This document shows, piece by piece, positions 37,315 through 45,618 of a stretch of DNA of 64,000 nt. The notes beneath the pieces were generated by a model. That model made no database searches. It had not been told where the DNA came from and saw only the letters and a list, made by a program, of their open reading frames with translations. The first letter of the stretch is position 1; each line of letters opens with the position of its first letter. The DNA comes from Pseudomonas sp. MM223 (GTDB lineage Bacteria > Pseudomonadota > Gammaproteobacteria > Pseudomonadales > Pseudomonadaceae). The position numbers and the translations under genes are program-made. The stretch is from positions 2,649,501 through 2,713,500 of the forward strand of contig OX352322.1 in the NCBI GenBank assembly GCA_947090765.1, in the 5' to 3' direction.

Positions 37315-38394
37315 TCACAAAGCGGCCAGTCGAGCCTCCAGCGCGGCAATGTGTGCCTGTAGCCGTTCATGCTCCTGGCGCTCGGCGCTGATATCTTCGA
37401 ACACGCTGATCAGGTGCTCCGGTTCGCCATTGGCATGGCGTTGCAGCGACGTGCGGGCGCGTACCCAGATGTACTCGCCGTTCTTGTGGCGCACGCGTTT
37501 TTCCACTTCGTAGCGCTCGGTTTCACCGGCCAGCATGCGTTGCAGCAGTTGCAGGTTCTGCGCCAGGTCGTCGGCGTGGGTGATCTGCTGGAAGGTCATG
37601 CCGTAGAGTTCATCGGCGCGGTAGCCCAGCATCTCGCACAGGCTGTTGTTGACCCGCTGCCAGGTGCCGTCCGGGTCGATGTAGGCCAGGGCGCCCCAGG
37701 CCAGCTCGAAGATCGCCCGGAAGCGTTCCTCGCTTTGGCTCAGCGCCTGCTGGGCCACCTGGCGTTCGGTGTTGTCCATGCTGATGCCGACCATCTTCAC
37801 CGAGCGCCCGGCACTGTCGCGTACTACCGTGGCGCGGGAAGAAATCCAGCGGACTTCACCGTCCGGTCGGGTGATGCGGAAGTCGCATTCACAGCCTCTG
37901 CCGTCTGCCACCGCGTCGGCGTACATCACCTGCATGCGCTGCACATCCTCGTCGGGCAGGTGTTTCCAGAAGTCTTCGTTGTGGTGGACCGGCCAGCCAT
38001 ACACCTGCTCGACGTTGGGCGAGTAGGTGACTTCGTCGCTGATCAGGTTCCATTCCCAAGTAACGATGCGTGCGCCTTCCTGGGCCAGCTTCATGCGCGT
38101 TTCGCTTTCCATGATCTCGGCGGTCAGGCGCCGGCGCAGGTCGGTCATCGGCAGCTCGACCACTTGTGGCTGCTGGATGTTCTGCAGCGCCTCGTCGCCA
38201 TAGCGCAACCATATCCAGTTGACCTTGAGAAAGTCGGCCAGCTTGCGCAGGTTGTCGTAGTCGATCTCGCCGCCTCGCGTCCACTTGTGCACAGCGGTGC
38301 GCGAAATGCCCAGCGCCGTGCCCACGGCTTGCAGGGTCAGCTTGTGATGCTCGAGCAGTTCCTTGAGGCGGAAGGCGAAGCTGTTTTCCAACAT
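37315..38394 (-). CDS. XRE-type HTH regulator fused to two PAS domains
   Basis: The 359-residue cytoplasmic protein starts with a Cro/CI-type HTH (residues about 5-68; RLKELLEHHKLTLQAVGTAL, ISRTAVHKWTRGG). Two PAS/PAC units follow (about 95-215 and 220-340; RWISSRATVVRDSAGRSVKM, YIWVRARTSLQRHANGEPE) and a short coiled coil. No kinase, GGDEF or other output is present, so it seems to be a one-component regulator that senses a small molecule or redox state through PAS. It is convergent with nothing but REP DNA and ends the strand block holding the carnitine genes, which it may regulate. The ATG at 38394 has AGGA upstream. Confidence 0.8.
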   Translation of the reverse strand: MLENSFAFRLKELLEHHKLTLQAVGTALGISRTAVHKWTRGGEIDYDNLRKLADFLKVNWIWLRYGDEALQNIQQPQVVELPMTDLRRRLTAEIMESETRMKLAQEGARIVTWEWNLISDEVTYSPNVEQVYGWPVHHNEDFWKHLPDEDVQRMQVMYADAVADGRGCECDFRITRPDGEVRWISSRATVVRDSAGRSVKMVGISMDNTERQVAQQALSQSEERFRAIFELAWGALAYIDPDGTWQRVNNSLCEMLGYRADELYGMTFQQITHADDLAQNLQLLQRMLAGETERYEVEKRVRHKNGEYIWVRARTSLQRHANGEPEHLISVFEDISAERQEHERLQAHIAALEARLAAL

Positions 38395-38512
38395 CGGCAG
38401 GGTGTCCTGATCTGGGCCAAGACCTGCCAGTATACGCAAGCCGTCAACTTTTGGTTGACGGCTGTTCAGCTTCACGCGGTCACGATGGGGCTATTGTTTT
38501 GTGCTGGCTCTA

Positions 38513-38610
38513 CTGGCCTCATCGCCGGCAAGCCAGCTCCCACAGGTACTGCACATGACTTGAGGGCGATACGGTCGAAGTGGGAGCTGGCTTGCCGGCG
38601 ATGAGGCCAG
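38513..38610. repeat. Paired REP element, GGGAGCTGGCTTGCC family
   Basis: CTGGCCTCATCGCCGGCAAG-CCAGCTCCCACAG is mirrored by GTGGGAGCTGGCTTGCCGGC-GATGAGGCCAG. It lies downstream of cntB and upstream of the XRE-PAS gene. Confidence 0.8.
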
Positions 38611-38637
38611 TGCAGGCAACATCAACTGGGCAAGTTG

Positions 38638-39609
38638 TTACAGGTCCAGCACCAGCCGGGCAGTACGGGCGCGGGAGACGCACAGCATGATGCTCTGCTG
38701 GGCGGCTTTTTCTTCGTCGCTCAGGTACTGGTCGTAATGCTCGGCCTCACCTTCAAGAATCGCCGTCTCGCACGTACCGCATACGCCTTCGCGGCACAGG
38801 CACTCGACCTTGGCGGCCTTCGACTTCTCGATGGCTTGCAAAATGGTCATGCCTTCTTCTACCTGCAGCTCAACGCCCGATTGCGCCAGCACCACGGTAA
38901 AGGCACTGCCGGCAACCGGGGTGGCGGCAAACTGTTCCCAATGCACGCGCTGCTCGGCAATGCCGGCCTGGGCGGCGCAGGCGATGACCGCGTCGATCAG
39001 CGGTTTGGGGCCACACACGTACAGGTGCGCCTGCTCGTCCAGCCCTGCGCACAGGGCAGCCAGGTCAAGCTTGCGGTCGAGGCTGTCGATGTAGAACTGC
39101 GTGTTGGCTGCATGCGGGCCGTTGGCCAACTGGTCCTGGAACGCGCCGTGCTCTGGTGCGCGGAAGGCATAGTGCAGCTCGTAGTCGGTGCTGCCGCCTT
39201 CCAGCTCATGCAGTTGCGCCAGGAACGGGGTAATGCCGATGCCGCCGGCAATCAGTACGTGACGGCCAGCCGAAGGGTCGAGGGCGAACAGGTTGTTGGG
39301 CGAGGAGATGGTCAGGCGGGTGCCGACTTCCACCTGCTGGTGCATGAACGCCGAGCCGCCCTTGGACTGCTCTTCCAGGCGCACGCCGATCTGGTAGCTG
39401 CGGGTGTCGCGCGGGTCGCTCATCAACGAGTAGGCGTTGCTGAACTGGCTGCCGTCAGCGCCTTGCATCTGCACGATGACGTGGCTGCCACCGGTGAAGG
39501 CGGGCATCGCCGCGCCGTCTTCGCGGGCCAGGGTAAAGCGCTTGATCAGCGGCGTGGCGTGTTCCACGTCGGTTACGCGTACGCTGAACATTTCATAAGT
39601 GTTGGCCAT
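38638..39609 (-). CDS. cntB: Carnitine monooxygenase reductase subunit
   Basis: The 323-residue reductase is close to E. coli YeaX. It begins MANTYEMFSVRVTDVEHATP and has the flavin site SNAYSLMSDPRD, the NAD site IAGGIGITPF and a C-terminal 2Fe-2S domain with CLCREGVCGTCETAILEG. It carries electrons from NAD(P)H to CntA. It lies 79 bases downstream of cntA on the same strand, in the same order as yeaW-yeaX. Confidence 0.9.
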   Translation of the reverse strand: MANTYEMFSVRVTDVEHATPLIKRFTLAREDGAAMPAFTGGSHVIVQMQGADGSQFSNAYSLMSDPRDTRSYQIGVRLEEQSKGGSAFMHQQVEVGTRLTISSPNNLFALDPSAGRHVLIAGGIGITPFLAQLHELEGGSTDYELHYAFRAPEHGAFQDQLANGPHAANTQFYIDSLDRKLDLAALCAGLDEQAHLYVCGPKPLIDAVIACAAQAGIAEQRVHWEQFAATPVAGSAFTVVLAQSGVELQVEEGMTILQAIEKSKAAKVECLCREGVCGTCETAILEGEAEHYDQYLSDEEKAAQQSIMLCVSRARTARLVLDL

Positions 39610-39688
39610 GGTTCACCTCGACTGCCTGGGTGCGCGGCAGGCCCTGCCGCGCACCTTTTACGTGCAAATAAACGTGGAACGGTTGCCA

Positions 39689-40810
39689 TCAATCGTCGAG
39701 GTGGGCCACGGCGATCAGGTTGTGGAAGTGGGCAATGCCGTGTTCGCTCATGCCACTGCGCTCGCGGTCGGCCATGATGCGGCCCTGGCCACGGTAGCCA
39801 CGCGACTTCAGGCCCTTCTGCACGCTTTCGACCAGGCGCAGGTCTTCTGGGCGGAACACTTCGCGGTACCAGTCGATCAGCTTCTGCTGTTCTTCGGTGA
39901 TGTCCTTGTTGAGGAAGTAGATGTCATAGTGCTGCAGGGTGGTTTCGGCATCGACCGGGAACTCGTAGATCACGGTCATGAAGTTGGCCCCTGGCGGCAC
40001 GTTGAACATGGTGCACGGCCAGGCCCAGAAGCCGGCGAACGACGGGTCTTTCACGCTTTCGTCAAACTTGAACGACTGCTCCGAAGGTTTCGCCAGGCCA
40101 TATTGCAGGGTCCAGTTACCGTGCATGGTGTGGCTGTACTGGCCAACGTCCACCGAGTCGGAGAAGCCCGGGTGGGCCGGGGCGCAGTGGTAGCATTCCA
40201 GGTAGTTGTCGACGATCGACTTCCAGTTGGCCGGGGTGTCGCTGACGAAGCGCGCCGCCAGGTGCAGGTCGTCGATTACCGCACAGGCTTCACGCATGCG
40301 TGCTTGCATGCCTGGCAGCTGGTCTTCGACGGAGCCCGCGTCCATGTCCATGTTGATGAAGATGAAGCCGGCGTATTCCTCTACGCGCAGTTGCACCAGG
40401 GTGGAATTCTCTTTGTCGAAGTTGACCACGTTGTCGCAGTTGCGGGCGTGGGCCAGTTCGCCGTCGAGCTTGAAGGTCCAGGCGTGGTAGGGGCAGGTGA
40501 TGACGTTCTTGGCCTTGCCGCTGCCGCTGAGCAACTGGTGGCCACGGTGCGGGCAGACGTTGTAGAACGCACGCAGCACGCTGTCACGGCCGCGCACCAC
40601 GATAATGCTCTCGCCAATCACTTCGCGGGTGATGTAGGCATTGTTGTCTGCCACTTCGCTGCGGTGGCCCACGCAGATCCAGCTGCGGGCGAAGATGGCT
40701 TCTTTCTCGTGTTCGAACACCGCGGCCTTGGTGTAGAAATTGGCCGGGATGGTGAAGGCCTCGTCGGCGTTCGCGCAGAAATCGGCGGGCAGGCGTTTGA
40801 AGTCGTTCAT
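39689..40810 (-). CDS. cntA: Carnitine monooxygenase oxygenase subunit
   Basis: CntA is the Rieske oxygenase that splits carnitine into trimethylamine and malic semialdehyde. The 373-residue protein has Rieske ligands Cys86, His88, Cys106 and His109 (CPHRGHQLLSG, CPYHAW). The mononuclear iron site contains His208 and His213. The bridging residue is Glu205 (NYLECYHCAPAHPG) where most Rieske oxygenases have Asp; Glu there is the distinctive mark of CntA/YeaW. The family also includes enzymes that act on gamma-butyrobetaine or related betaines, so carnitine is the best but not the only candidate. A GTTAAC-containing operator lies upstream. Confidence 0.88.
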   Translation of the reverse strand: MNDFKRLPADFCANADEAFTIPANFYTKAAVFEHEKEAIFARSWICVGHRSEVADNNAYITREVIGESIIVVRGRDSVLRAFYNVCPHRGHQLLSGSGKAKNVITCPYHAWTFKLDGELAHARNCDNVVNFDKENSTLVQLRVEEYAGFIFINMDMDAGSVEDQLPGMQARMREACAVIDDLHLAARFVSDTPANWKSIVDNYLECYHCAPAHPGFSDSVDVGQYSHTMHGNWTLQYGLAKPSEQSFKFDESVKDPSFAGFWAWPCTMFNVPPGANFMTVIYEFPVDAETTLQHYDIYFLNKDITEEQQKLIDWYREVFRPEDLRLVESVQKGLKSRGYRGQGRIMADRERSGMSEHGIAHFHNLIAVAHLDD

Positions 40811-40844
40811 GACAGGTTTCTCACAAGCTCGGTTTATAGTTGTT

Positions 40845-40873
40845 GGTTAACGCGTATCTGTTGGTTAACAGAT
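40845..40873. promoter_or_regulatory. Candidate operator of cntA
   Basis: GGTTAAC at 40845-40851 and again at 40863-40869 are 18 bp apart. The second lies inside the palindrome ATCTGTTGGTTAACAGAT (40856-40873, arms of 7 with 4 between). Nearly the same arrangement is found before caiT at 42618-42646. The site is 46-63 bases upstream of the cntA start. Confidence 0.65.
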
Positions 40874-40897
40874 CAGGCAAAAAAAATTACACCGCTT

Positions 40898-40924
40898 CAA
40901 AGGGGCCGCACTGCGGCCCCTTTG
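40898..40924 (-). terminator. Rho-independent terminator downstream of the caiT-like gene
   Basis: CAAAGGGGCCGCA and its complement TGCGGCCCCTTTG form a 13-bp stem directly after the transporter stop. On the minus strand a run of eight T follows at 40887-40880. It would stop transcription between the transporter and cntA, giving cntA its own promoter. Confidence 0.75.
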
Positions 40925-40930
40925 ATTGAA

Positions 40931-42529
40931 TCAATGCACGGCAGCAGCGCTGCGCGGAGCCTGTTCGGCAGGTTGTTCACCGGCCATCCGTGCAGCTTCT
41001 TCTTCGATAACGTGGGCTGGTACCTGGCCGTAGTCGGCGATCATCCACTTGAAGAAGCCGTAGATCTTCACCAGCAGAATCACCATGAACGGGATTGCGG
41101 TAAGCACCACGGCGGTTTTCATGGTGGACAGCGAGGCTTTGGCGAACAGCATGGCCAGCGGCACCAGGGTCAGCACCACGCACCAGAACAAGCGGTGGGT
41201 TGGCGTCGGGTCGTCACCTTCACGCAGGTTGCGGGTGCTGGTGGCAGCCACCGCGTAGGCCGCGGCATCCATGTGCGAAGCACAGAAGATGGCCATGATG
41301 AACAGGTACACGCCAAGGAACACCTGGCCCCACGGCAAGGCCAGCAGCAGGTGCGTCACGGCCGATTCGCCGCCTTGTTCGGCGAGCATTTTCGGTACGT
41401 CCACTGCGCCGGTGATGAACTGGTGCATGCTGTAGCTTTCCAGCGCGCCGAAGAAGAACCAGCAACCGAAGCTGCCCCCCAGCAGCAGGGCCAGGACCAC
41501 TTCCTTGATCTGCCGGCCGCGCGACACGCGGGTGACGAACATGGCCACGCCCGGGGCGTACGACACCCACCACAGCCAGTAGAACACCGTCCAGTTGCGG
41601 GTAAAGGCACCGTCGCCCGCCGGGTCGGTGAACAGGCTCATGTGCACGTAGTTCTGGATCATCAGGCCAATCGAGTTGGCGGTGTTGTTGAGGGTGAACT
41701 GGGTCGGGCCCACCAGCAGCACGACCGCGGCAAACACCAGCGCGCCGATGCACACCATCTTGCTCAGGCGCTGCAGGCCACCATCGATACCGATGTAGGA
41801 ACTGAGCGAGAACATCACCGCCACGCCGCCAATCACCATCAATTGCACGGTGAAGGTATCCGGGGTGCCGGTCAGGTCATGCAGGCCGCGCGTCAGGGTA
41901 GAGGCGGTGAGGGCCAGCGACACGGTCAGTGCGCCCATCATGGTCAGCAGGAAGATCAGGTCGACGGTACGGCCTACTGGGCCGGTGGCCTTGAAACCTG
42001 TCACCGCTTCGATAACCGAAGCCAGGTTCAGGCCGCTCTTCTTGCGTACATGGAAGTGATAGGCCATGGCCAGCGAGGCCAGGGCGTAGATCGACCAGGC
42101 GCTGATACCCCAGTGGAAGAACGAATAGCCCACGCTGTACTCGAGTGCCTTGGGGGTAGCGGCGGCGATGTTCAGGCCTGGGGTCTGGTAGTAGTAGGCC
42201 CATTCCATCACGCCCCAGTAGAGGGTCGACGAACCCATGCCGGCACAGATGAACATGAACACCCAGGTGGCGGTGGCGTATTCAGGCTTGCCACTGCCCA
42301 GGCGGATGTTGCCGTACTTGCTGAAGGCCAGGTACAGCACTGCCAGGGTACTGGCGAACACCAGCACCTGCACACTGGTACCAAAGGTGCGGGTGGACAG
42401 CTCGAACAACTGGTTGGCGGCGCTTTCAGCCTGGGCGGGGAAGGCTGCAAGGCCGATCACGGTGAGCAGTACGGCGATCAGGCTCACGGTAATCAGGAAC
42501 ACATCAATCTTTTTATTCTTGTGCGACAT
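40931..42529 (-). CDS. BCCT-family carnitine/betaine transporter (CaiT/YeaV-like)
   Basis: The 532-residue membrane protein has 12 helices and the BCCT signature in its CaiT form: [20 protein letters not shown], instead of the glycine-rich motif of Na+-coupled BetP. Other shared blocks are [36 protein letters not shown] and [19 protein letters not shown]. Similarity to CaiT/YeaV and the adjacent carnitine oxygenase make carnitine (or gamma-butyrobetaine) the likely cargo. The second of two ATG codons (42529) has AGGAG at the better distance. Confidence 0.88.
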   Translation of the reverse strand: MSHKNKKIDVFLITVSLIAVLLTVIGLAAFPAQAESAANQLFELSTRTFGTSVQVLVFASTLAVLYLAFSKYGNIRLGSGKPEYATATWVFMFICAGMGSSTLYWGVMEWAYYYQTPGLNIAAATPKALEYSVGYSFFHWGISAWSIYALASLAMAYHFHVRKKSGLNLASVIEAVTGFKATGPVGRTVDLIFLLTMMGALTVSLALTASTLTRGLHDLTGTPDTFTVQLMVIGGVAVMFSLSSYIGIDGGLQRLSKMVCIGALVFAAVVLLVGPTQFTLNNTANSIGLMIQNYVHMSLFTDPAGDGAFTRNWTVFYWLWWVSYAPGVAMFVTRVSRGRQIKEVVLALLLGGSFGCWFFFGALESYSMHQFITGAVDVPKMLAEQGGESAVTHLLLALPWGQVFLGVYLFIMAIFCASHMDAAAYAVAATSTRNLREGDDPTPTHRLFWCVVLTLVPLAMLFAKASLSTMKTAVVLTAIPFMVILLVKIYGFFKWMIADYGQVPAHVIEEEAARMAGEQPAEQAPRSAAAVH

Positions 42530-42606
42530 CATCGTCTCCTGGACGTTGGCGTACTTGTTATACCCGGCAGGCATCCGGGGTGTTGCGGTACCACTCCTTC
42601 CTTGGT

Positions 42607-42646
42607 GGTTAACTGCTAGTTAACTAATATCTAATGGTTAACAGAT
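42607..42646. promoter_or_regulatory. Candidate operator of the caiT-like gene
   Basis: GGTTAAC (42607), AGTTAAC (42618) and GGTTAAC (42636) lie 78-122 bases upstream of the transporter start. From GTTAAC to the final TGGTTAACAGAT the spacing and the TATCT in the middle are the same as in the cntA promoter, so one regulator probably binds both. Confidence 0.65.
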
Positions 42647-42681
42647 TTTGCATACAATCCACGCCGCTCGCAAGAGGCAAA

Positions 42682-42715
42682 GGGCCGATTGTCAGACACT
42701 TCTGACAATCGGCCC
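42682..42715 (-). terminator. Terminator downstream of dmlA
   Basis: GGGCCGATTGTCAGA-CACT-TCTGACAATCGGCCC is a perfect 15-bp stem with a 4-base loop, nine bases past the dmlA stop. On the minus strand TTTGCCTCTT follows. It separates dmlA from the transporter promoter. Confidence 0.8.
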
Positions 42716-42723
42716 CGTGTGCA

Positions 42724-43815
42724 TCAGCCTTCGATCAGCGCGGTGATGGCCTGGCCTACTTGCTGGGTAGACTGCTGGCCACCCATGTCGCGGGTCACGT
42801 CACCGGCGGCGATGACCTGCTCGATGGCTTTGAGGATGTCGTCGTGAGCCGCGCGGTAGCGGGGGTCGGCGCCGTCGTTGCCGAGGAAGTCGAGCATCAG
42901 CGCACCGGACCAGATCATCGCGATCGGGTTGGCGATGTTCTTGCCGTAGATGTCTGGTGCCGAGCCGTGCACCGGCTCGAACAGCGACGGGAACTTGCGC
43001 TCGGGGTTCAGGTTGGCCGATGGCGCGATGCCGATAGTGCCGGCGCAGGCCGGGCCGAGGTCGGACAGGATGTCGCCGAACAGGTTCGAAGCCACGACCA
43101 CGTCGAAGCGGTCCGGTTGCAATACGAAGCGGGCGCAGAGGATATCAATGTGCTGCTTGTCCCAGCTGATTTCCGGATAATTGGCTGCCATCGCGGCGGT
43201 GCGCTCGTCCCAGTACGGCATGCTCACGGCCATGCCGTTGGACTTGGTGGCCGAGGTGACGTGCTTGCGCTTGCGGGTCTGGGCCACTTCGAAGGCATAC
43301 TTGAGAATGCGGTCGACGCCACGGCGGGTAAATACCGATTCTTGCAGCACGAACTCGTTCTCGGTGCCTTCGAACATGCGCCCGCCCAGCGACGAGTACT
43401 CGCCTTCGGTGTTTTCGCGGATGACCACGAAGTCGATGTCGCCGGGTTCACGGCCAGCCAGCGGGCAGGGTACGCCGGGGAACAGGCGCACCGGGCGAAT
43501 GTTCACGTACTGGTCGAAGTCACGGCGGAACTTGAGCAGCGACCCCCACAGCGAGATGTGGTCAGGCACTTTGTCTGGCCAGCCCACGGCACCAAAGTAC
43601 AGGGCGTCGAACCCCTTGAGCTGTTCGAACCAGTCATCCGGCATCATCTTGCCGTGGGCCAGGTAGTAGTCGCAGCTGGCCCACTCGAAGAACTCGAAGC
43701 TGATGTCCAGCCCATGCTTGCGCGCAGCGGCCTCGACCACACGAATGCCTTCAGGCAGTACTTCGTTGCCGATGCCGTCGCCTGGGATTGCCGCGATTCT
43801 GAAGGTCTTGCTCAT
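42724..43815 (-). CDS. dmlA: D-malate/tartrate dehydrogenase (decarboxylating)
   Basis: The 363-residue protein belongs to the isocitrate/isopropylmalate dehydrogenase family: IAAIPGDGIGNEV at the start, KSNGMAVSMPYWDE and the metal/cofactor signature SLFEPVHGSAPDIYGKNIAN. It matches DmlA/YeaU and tartrate dehydrogenases, which oxidise and decarboxylate D-malate to pyruvate with NAD. Its place beside the carnitine genes is the same as yeaU in E. coli. It would feed the four-carbon product of carnitine cleavage, once oxidised to malate, into pyruvate. The ATG at 43815 is chosen over upstream in-frame codons. Confidence 0.86.
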   Translation of the reverse strand: MSKTFRIAAIPGDGIGNEVLPEGIRVVEAAARKHGLDISFEFFEWASCDYYLAHGKMMPDDWFEQLKGFDALYFGAVGWPDKVPDHISLWGSLLKFRRDFDQYVNIRPVRLFPGVPCPLAGREPGDIDFVVIRENTEGEYSSLGGRMFEGTENEFVLQESVFTRRGVDRILKYAFEVAQTRKRKHVTSATKSNGMAVSMPYWDERTAAMAANYPEISWDKQHIDILCARFVLQPDRFDVVVASNLFGDILSDLGPACAGTIGIAPSANLNPERKFPSLFEPVHGSAPDIYGKNIANPIAMIWSGALMLDFLGNDGADPRYRAAHDDILKAIEQVIAAGDVTRDMGGQQSTQQVGQAITALIEG

Positions 43816-43887
43816 GGGGGTGCACTCGTTGTCTAGGGAACAGGTGCTGGCCATGCTATAAGGGCTTGGCCTGGAGATAATCTGGCC

Positions 43888-43898
43888 AATCATTGATT
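43888..43898. promoter_or_regulatory. Candidate DmlR operator
   Basis: AATCA-T-TGATT is a perfect palindrome in the 98-base gap between dmlA and dmlR, 15 bases before dmlR. Autoregulation by a LysR protein is plausible. Confidence 0.35.
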
Positions 43899-43913
43899 CT
43901 TGGAACACGATAC

Positions 43914-44825
43914 GTGAACAATCTGCCCAGCCTCGACGACCTCAACATCTTCCTGCAAGTGGCCAAGCGCGCCAGCTTCGCGGCCGTGGCCGACGAGCTG
44001 GGCATGTCGGCGGCGTATATCAGCAAGCGCATTCGCATGTTGGAGCAAACCCTGGAGGTGCGCTTGCTGCACCGCACCACTCGGCGGGTGACGGTGAGCG
44101 AGGAGGGCGAGCGCGTGTATCAATGGGCGTTGCAAATCTTCGATGCGGTGCAGCGCATGGGCGACGACATCAGTGCCCAGCACCGCGAGCCGGCCGGGCA
44201 GTTGCGCATCGCCAGCAGCCTGGGCCTGGGCCGGCGCTTTGTGGCGCCGGCTTTGTCGGAACTGGCTGAACGCTACCCGCGGCTGGACATTCGCCTGGAT
44301 GTGCACGACCGCCTGGTGGACCTGATTGCCGAAGGTGTCGACCTGGACATACGCGTGGGCAACGCCATTGCTCCCAACCTGATCGCCAAGCCGCTGGCAC
44401 GCAACCGCCGGGTACTGTGTGCTGCGCCGGCGTACCTGGCGCGGCGCGGTACCCCCAAGGTACTGGGCGACCTGGGCAGCCACGACTGCCTGGTGATCAA
44501 GGAGCGTGACCATCCGTTTGGCGTGTGGCAACTGATGGGCCCGGACGGCGAAGAAGGCGTGCGGGTGACCGGCGGCCTGTCGACCAACCATGGCGAAGTG
44601 GCGCACCAGTGGTGCCTGGACGGGCGCGGGATATTGTTGCGTTCATGGTGGGACGTGCACGACAGCCTGCAGGACGGGCGCCTGGTGCAGGTGTTGGAGG
44701 CTTATCACCAGCCGGCGGATATCTGGGCGGTGTACACCTCGCCGTTGGCCAGTTCGGCCAAGGTGCGGGTGGCGGTGGACTTTTTCCGGCAGTACTTTGC
44801 CGAGCGTTACAGCTTGCCGGAGTAG
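43914..44825 (+). CDS. dmlR: LysR-family regulator of dmlA
   Basis: The 303-residue protein has a LysR HTH (about residues 5-63; LNIFLQVAKRASFAAVADEL, GMSAAYISKRIRML) and an effector domain with the CrgA-like subgroup features (LLHRTTRRVTVSEEG, GLGRRFVAPALSELAERYP). It is divergent from dmlA as dmlR (yeaT) is in E. coli. DmlR activates dmlA in response to D- or L-malate. GTG 43914 is the most likely start; a TTG at 43893 is in frame. Confidence 0.82.
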   Translation: MNNLPSLDDLNIFLQVAKRASFAAVADELGMSAAYISKRIRMLEQTLEVRLLHRTTRRVTVSEEGERVYQWALQIFDAVQRMGDDISAQHREPAGQLRIASSLGLGRRFVAPALSELAERYPRLDIRLDVHDRLVDLIAEGVDLDIRVGNAIAPNLIAKPLARNRRVLCAAPAYLARRGTPKVLGDLGSHDCLVIKERDHPFGVWQLMGPDGEEGVRVTGGLSTNHGEVAHQWCLDGRGILLRSWWDVHDSLQDGRLVQVLEAYHQPADIWAVYTSPLASSAKVRVAVDFFRQYFAERYSLPE

Positions 44826-44910
44826 GCCGCCCCCAAAACATGCGCGCTCCGCTTTTGATTTTTTGTGGGATCAACTGTCTTGCACCATCAATCAGGCTAC
44901 CGCATCACCC

Positions 44911-44985
44911 TGTAGGAGCAGCCTTGTGCTGCGAAGAGGCCGGTAAGGCTGGATGGCCTCTTCGCAGCACAAGGCTGCTCCTACA
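44911..44985. repeat. Paired REP element, GCAGCC family, inside a larger palindrome
   Basis: TGTAGGAGCAGCCTTGTGCT faces AGCACAAGGCTGCTCCTACA. It is enclosed by outer inverted arms at 44843-44865 (CGCGCTCCGCTTTTGATTTT) and 44984-45005 (AAAATCAAAAACGGAGCGCG). The nest sits between the convergent dmlR and Lrp genes and probably ends both transcripts. Confidence 0.82.
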
Positions 44986-45012
44986 AAAATCAAAAACGGA
45001 GCGCGGTGGCCT

Positions 45013-45495
45013 TCAGGCCACCGGTATCCGGGAGACCGCCTTCACTTCGCGCAGCGCCAGGCTCGACTGGATCGAGGCAATCCCCGGCTGACGGCGCAAC
45101 ACCTCTTCGACAAACCGCCCATAACTCTCCAGGTCAGTCGCCAGCACCGTCAGCACATAATCGGCCTCCCCGGTCACCTTGTGGCACGACAGCACCTGCG
45201 GCAGCTTCAGGATCACCTGCTCGAATTCATCCGGCGCCTCGGCCGAATGGTTGCCAAAGCGCACCTGGGCAAACGCCATTACGTCGTACCCCAGCTTCCT
45301 GCGGTCGAGGTTGGCCTGGTAGTCCTTGATGATGCCCAGCTCTTCCAGCCGTTTGCGCCTGCGCCAGCAAGGCGTCACGGTCATCGACAGGCGCTCGCCC
45401 AGCGCAGCGCTCGACAGGGTGCCGTCCTCCTGCAAAAGGCGCAGCAGTTCGCGGTCAGTGTCGTCCAGTTGTTCAACAGCAAAAGCTTTGCTCAT
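45013..45495 (-). CDS. Lrp/AsnC-family regulator
   Basis: The 160-residue protein has the Lrp layout: N-terminal HTH (about residues 10-60; LDDTDRELLRLLQEDG, TPCWRRRKRLEELGII) and a C-terminal RAM ligand domain (about 70-150; CHKVTGEADYVLTVLATDLE). It is divergent from the deacetylase gene and probably controls it with the following permease. A perfect inverted repeat TGCTCAA-N13-TTGAGCA lies in the gap. The ligand is likely an amino acid or amine. Confidence 0.86.
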   Translation of the reverse strand: MSKAFAVEQLDDTDRELLRLLQEDGTLSSAALGERLSMTVTPCWRRRKRLEELGIIKDYQANLDRRKLGYDVMAFAQVRFGNHSAEAPDEFEQVILKLPQVLSCHKVTGEADYVLTVLATDLESYGRFVEEVLRRQPGIASIQSSLALREVKAVSRIPVA

Positions 45496-45519
45496 GGGTG
45501 GCCGGCTTTGTGAATACTT

Positions 45520-45546
45520 TGCTCAAGCATCGGGTTTGGTTGAGCA
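45520..45546. promoter_or_regulatory. Candidate Lrp-type operator
   Basis: TGCTCAA-N13-TTGAGCA is a perfect 7-13-7 inverted repeat in the 123-base gap between the divergent Lrp and deacetylase genes. A further TTTGCTCA overlaps the regulator's own start codon, and TTGAGCAAAGC recurs at 46760 just inside the permease gene. Confidence 0.55.
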
Positions 45547-45618
45547 TAAAGCAAAGCATTTTCACCGTCTTGTCGCGAAAATTGGTTATCCGGTAACCCC
45601 TTGAAAAAGGACATTCGC

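Noticed and set aside
39599-42619. A 1006-codon open frame on the plus strand over the carnitine genes
   Set aside because: It is antisense to cntA and the caiT-like gene, whose proteins are clearly recognised. Long open antisense frames are expected from the codon bias of GC-rich DNA, and its product is low in complexity.
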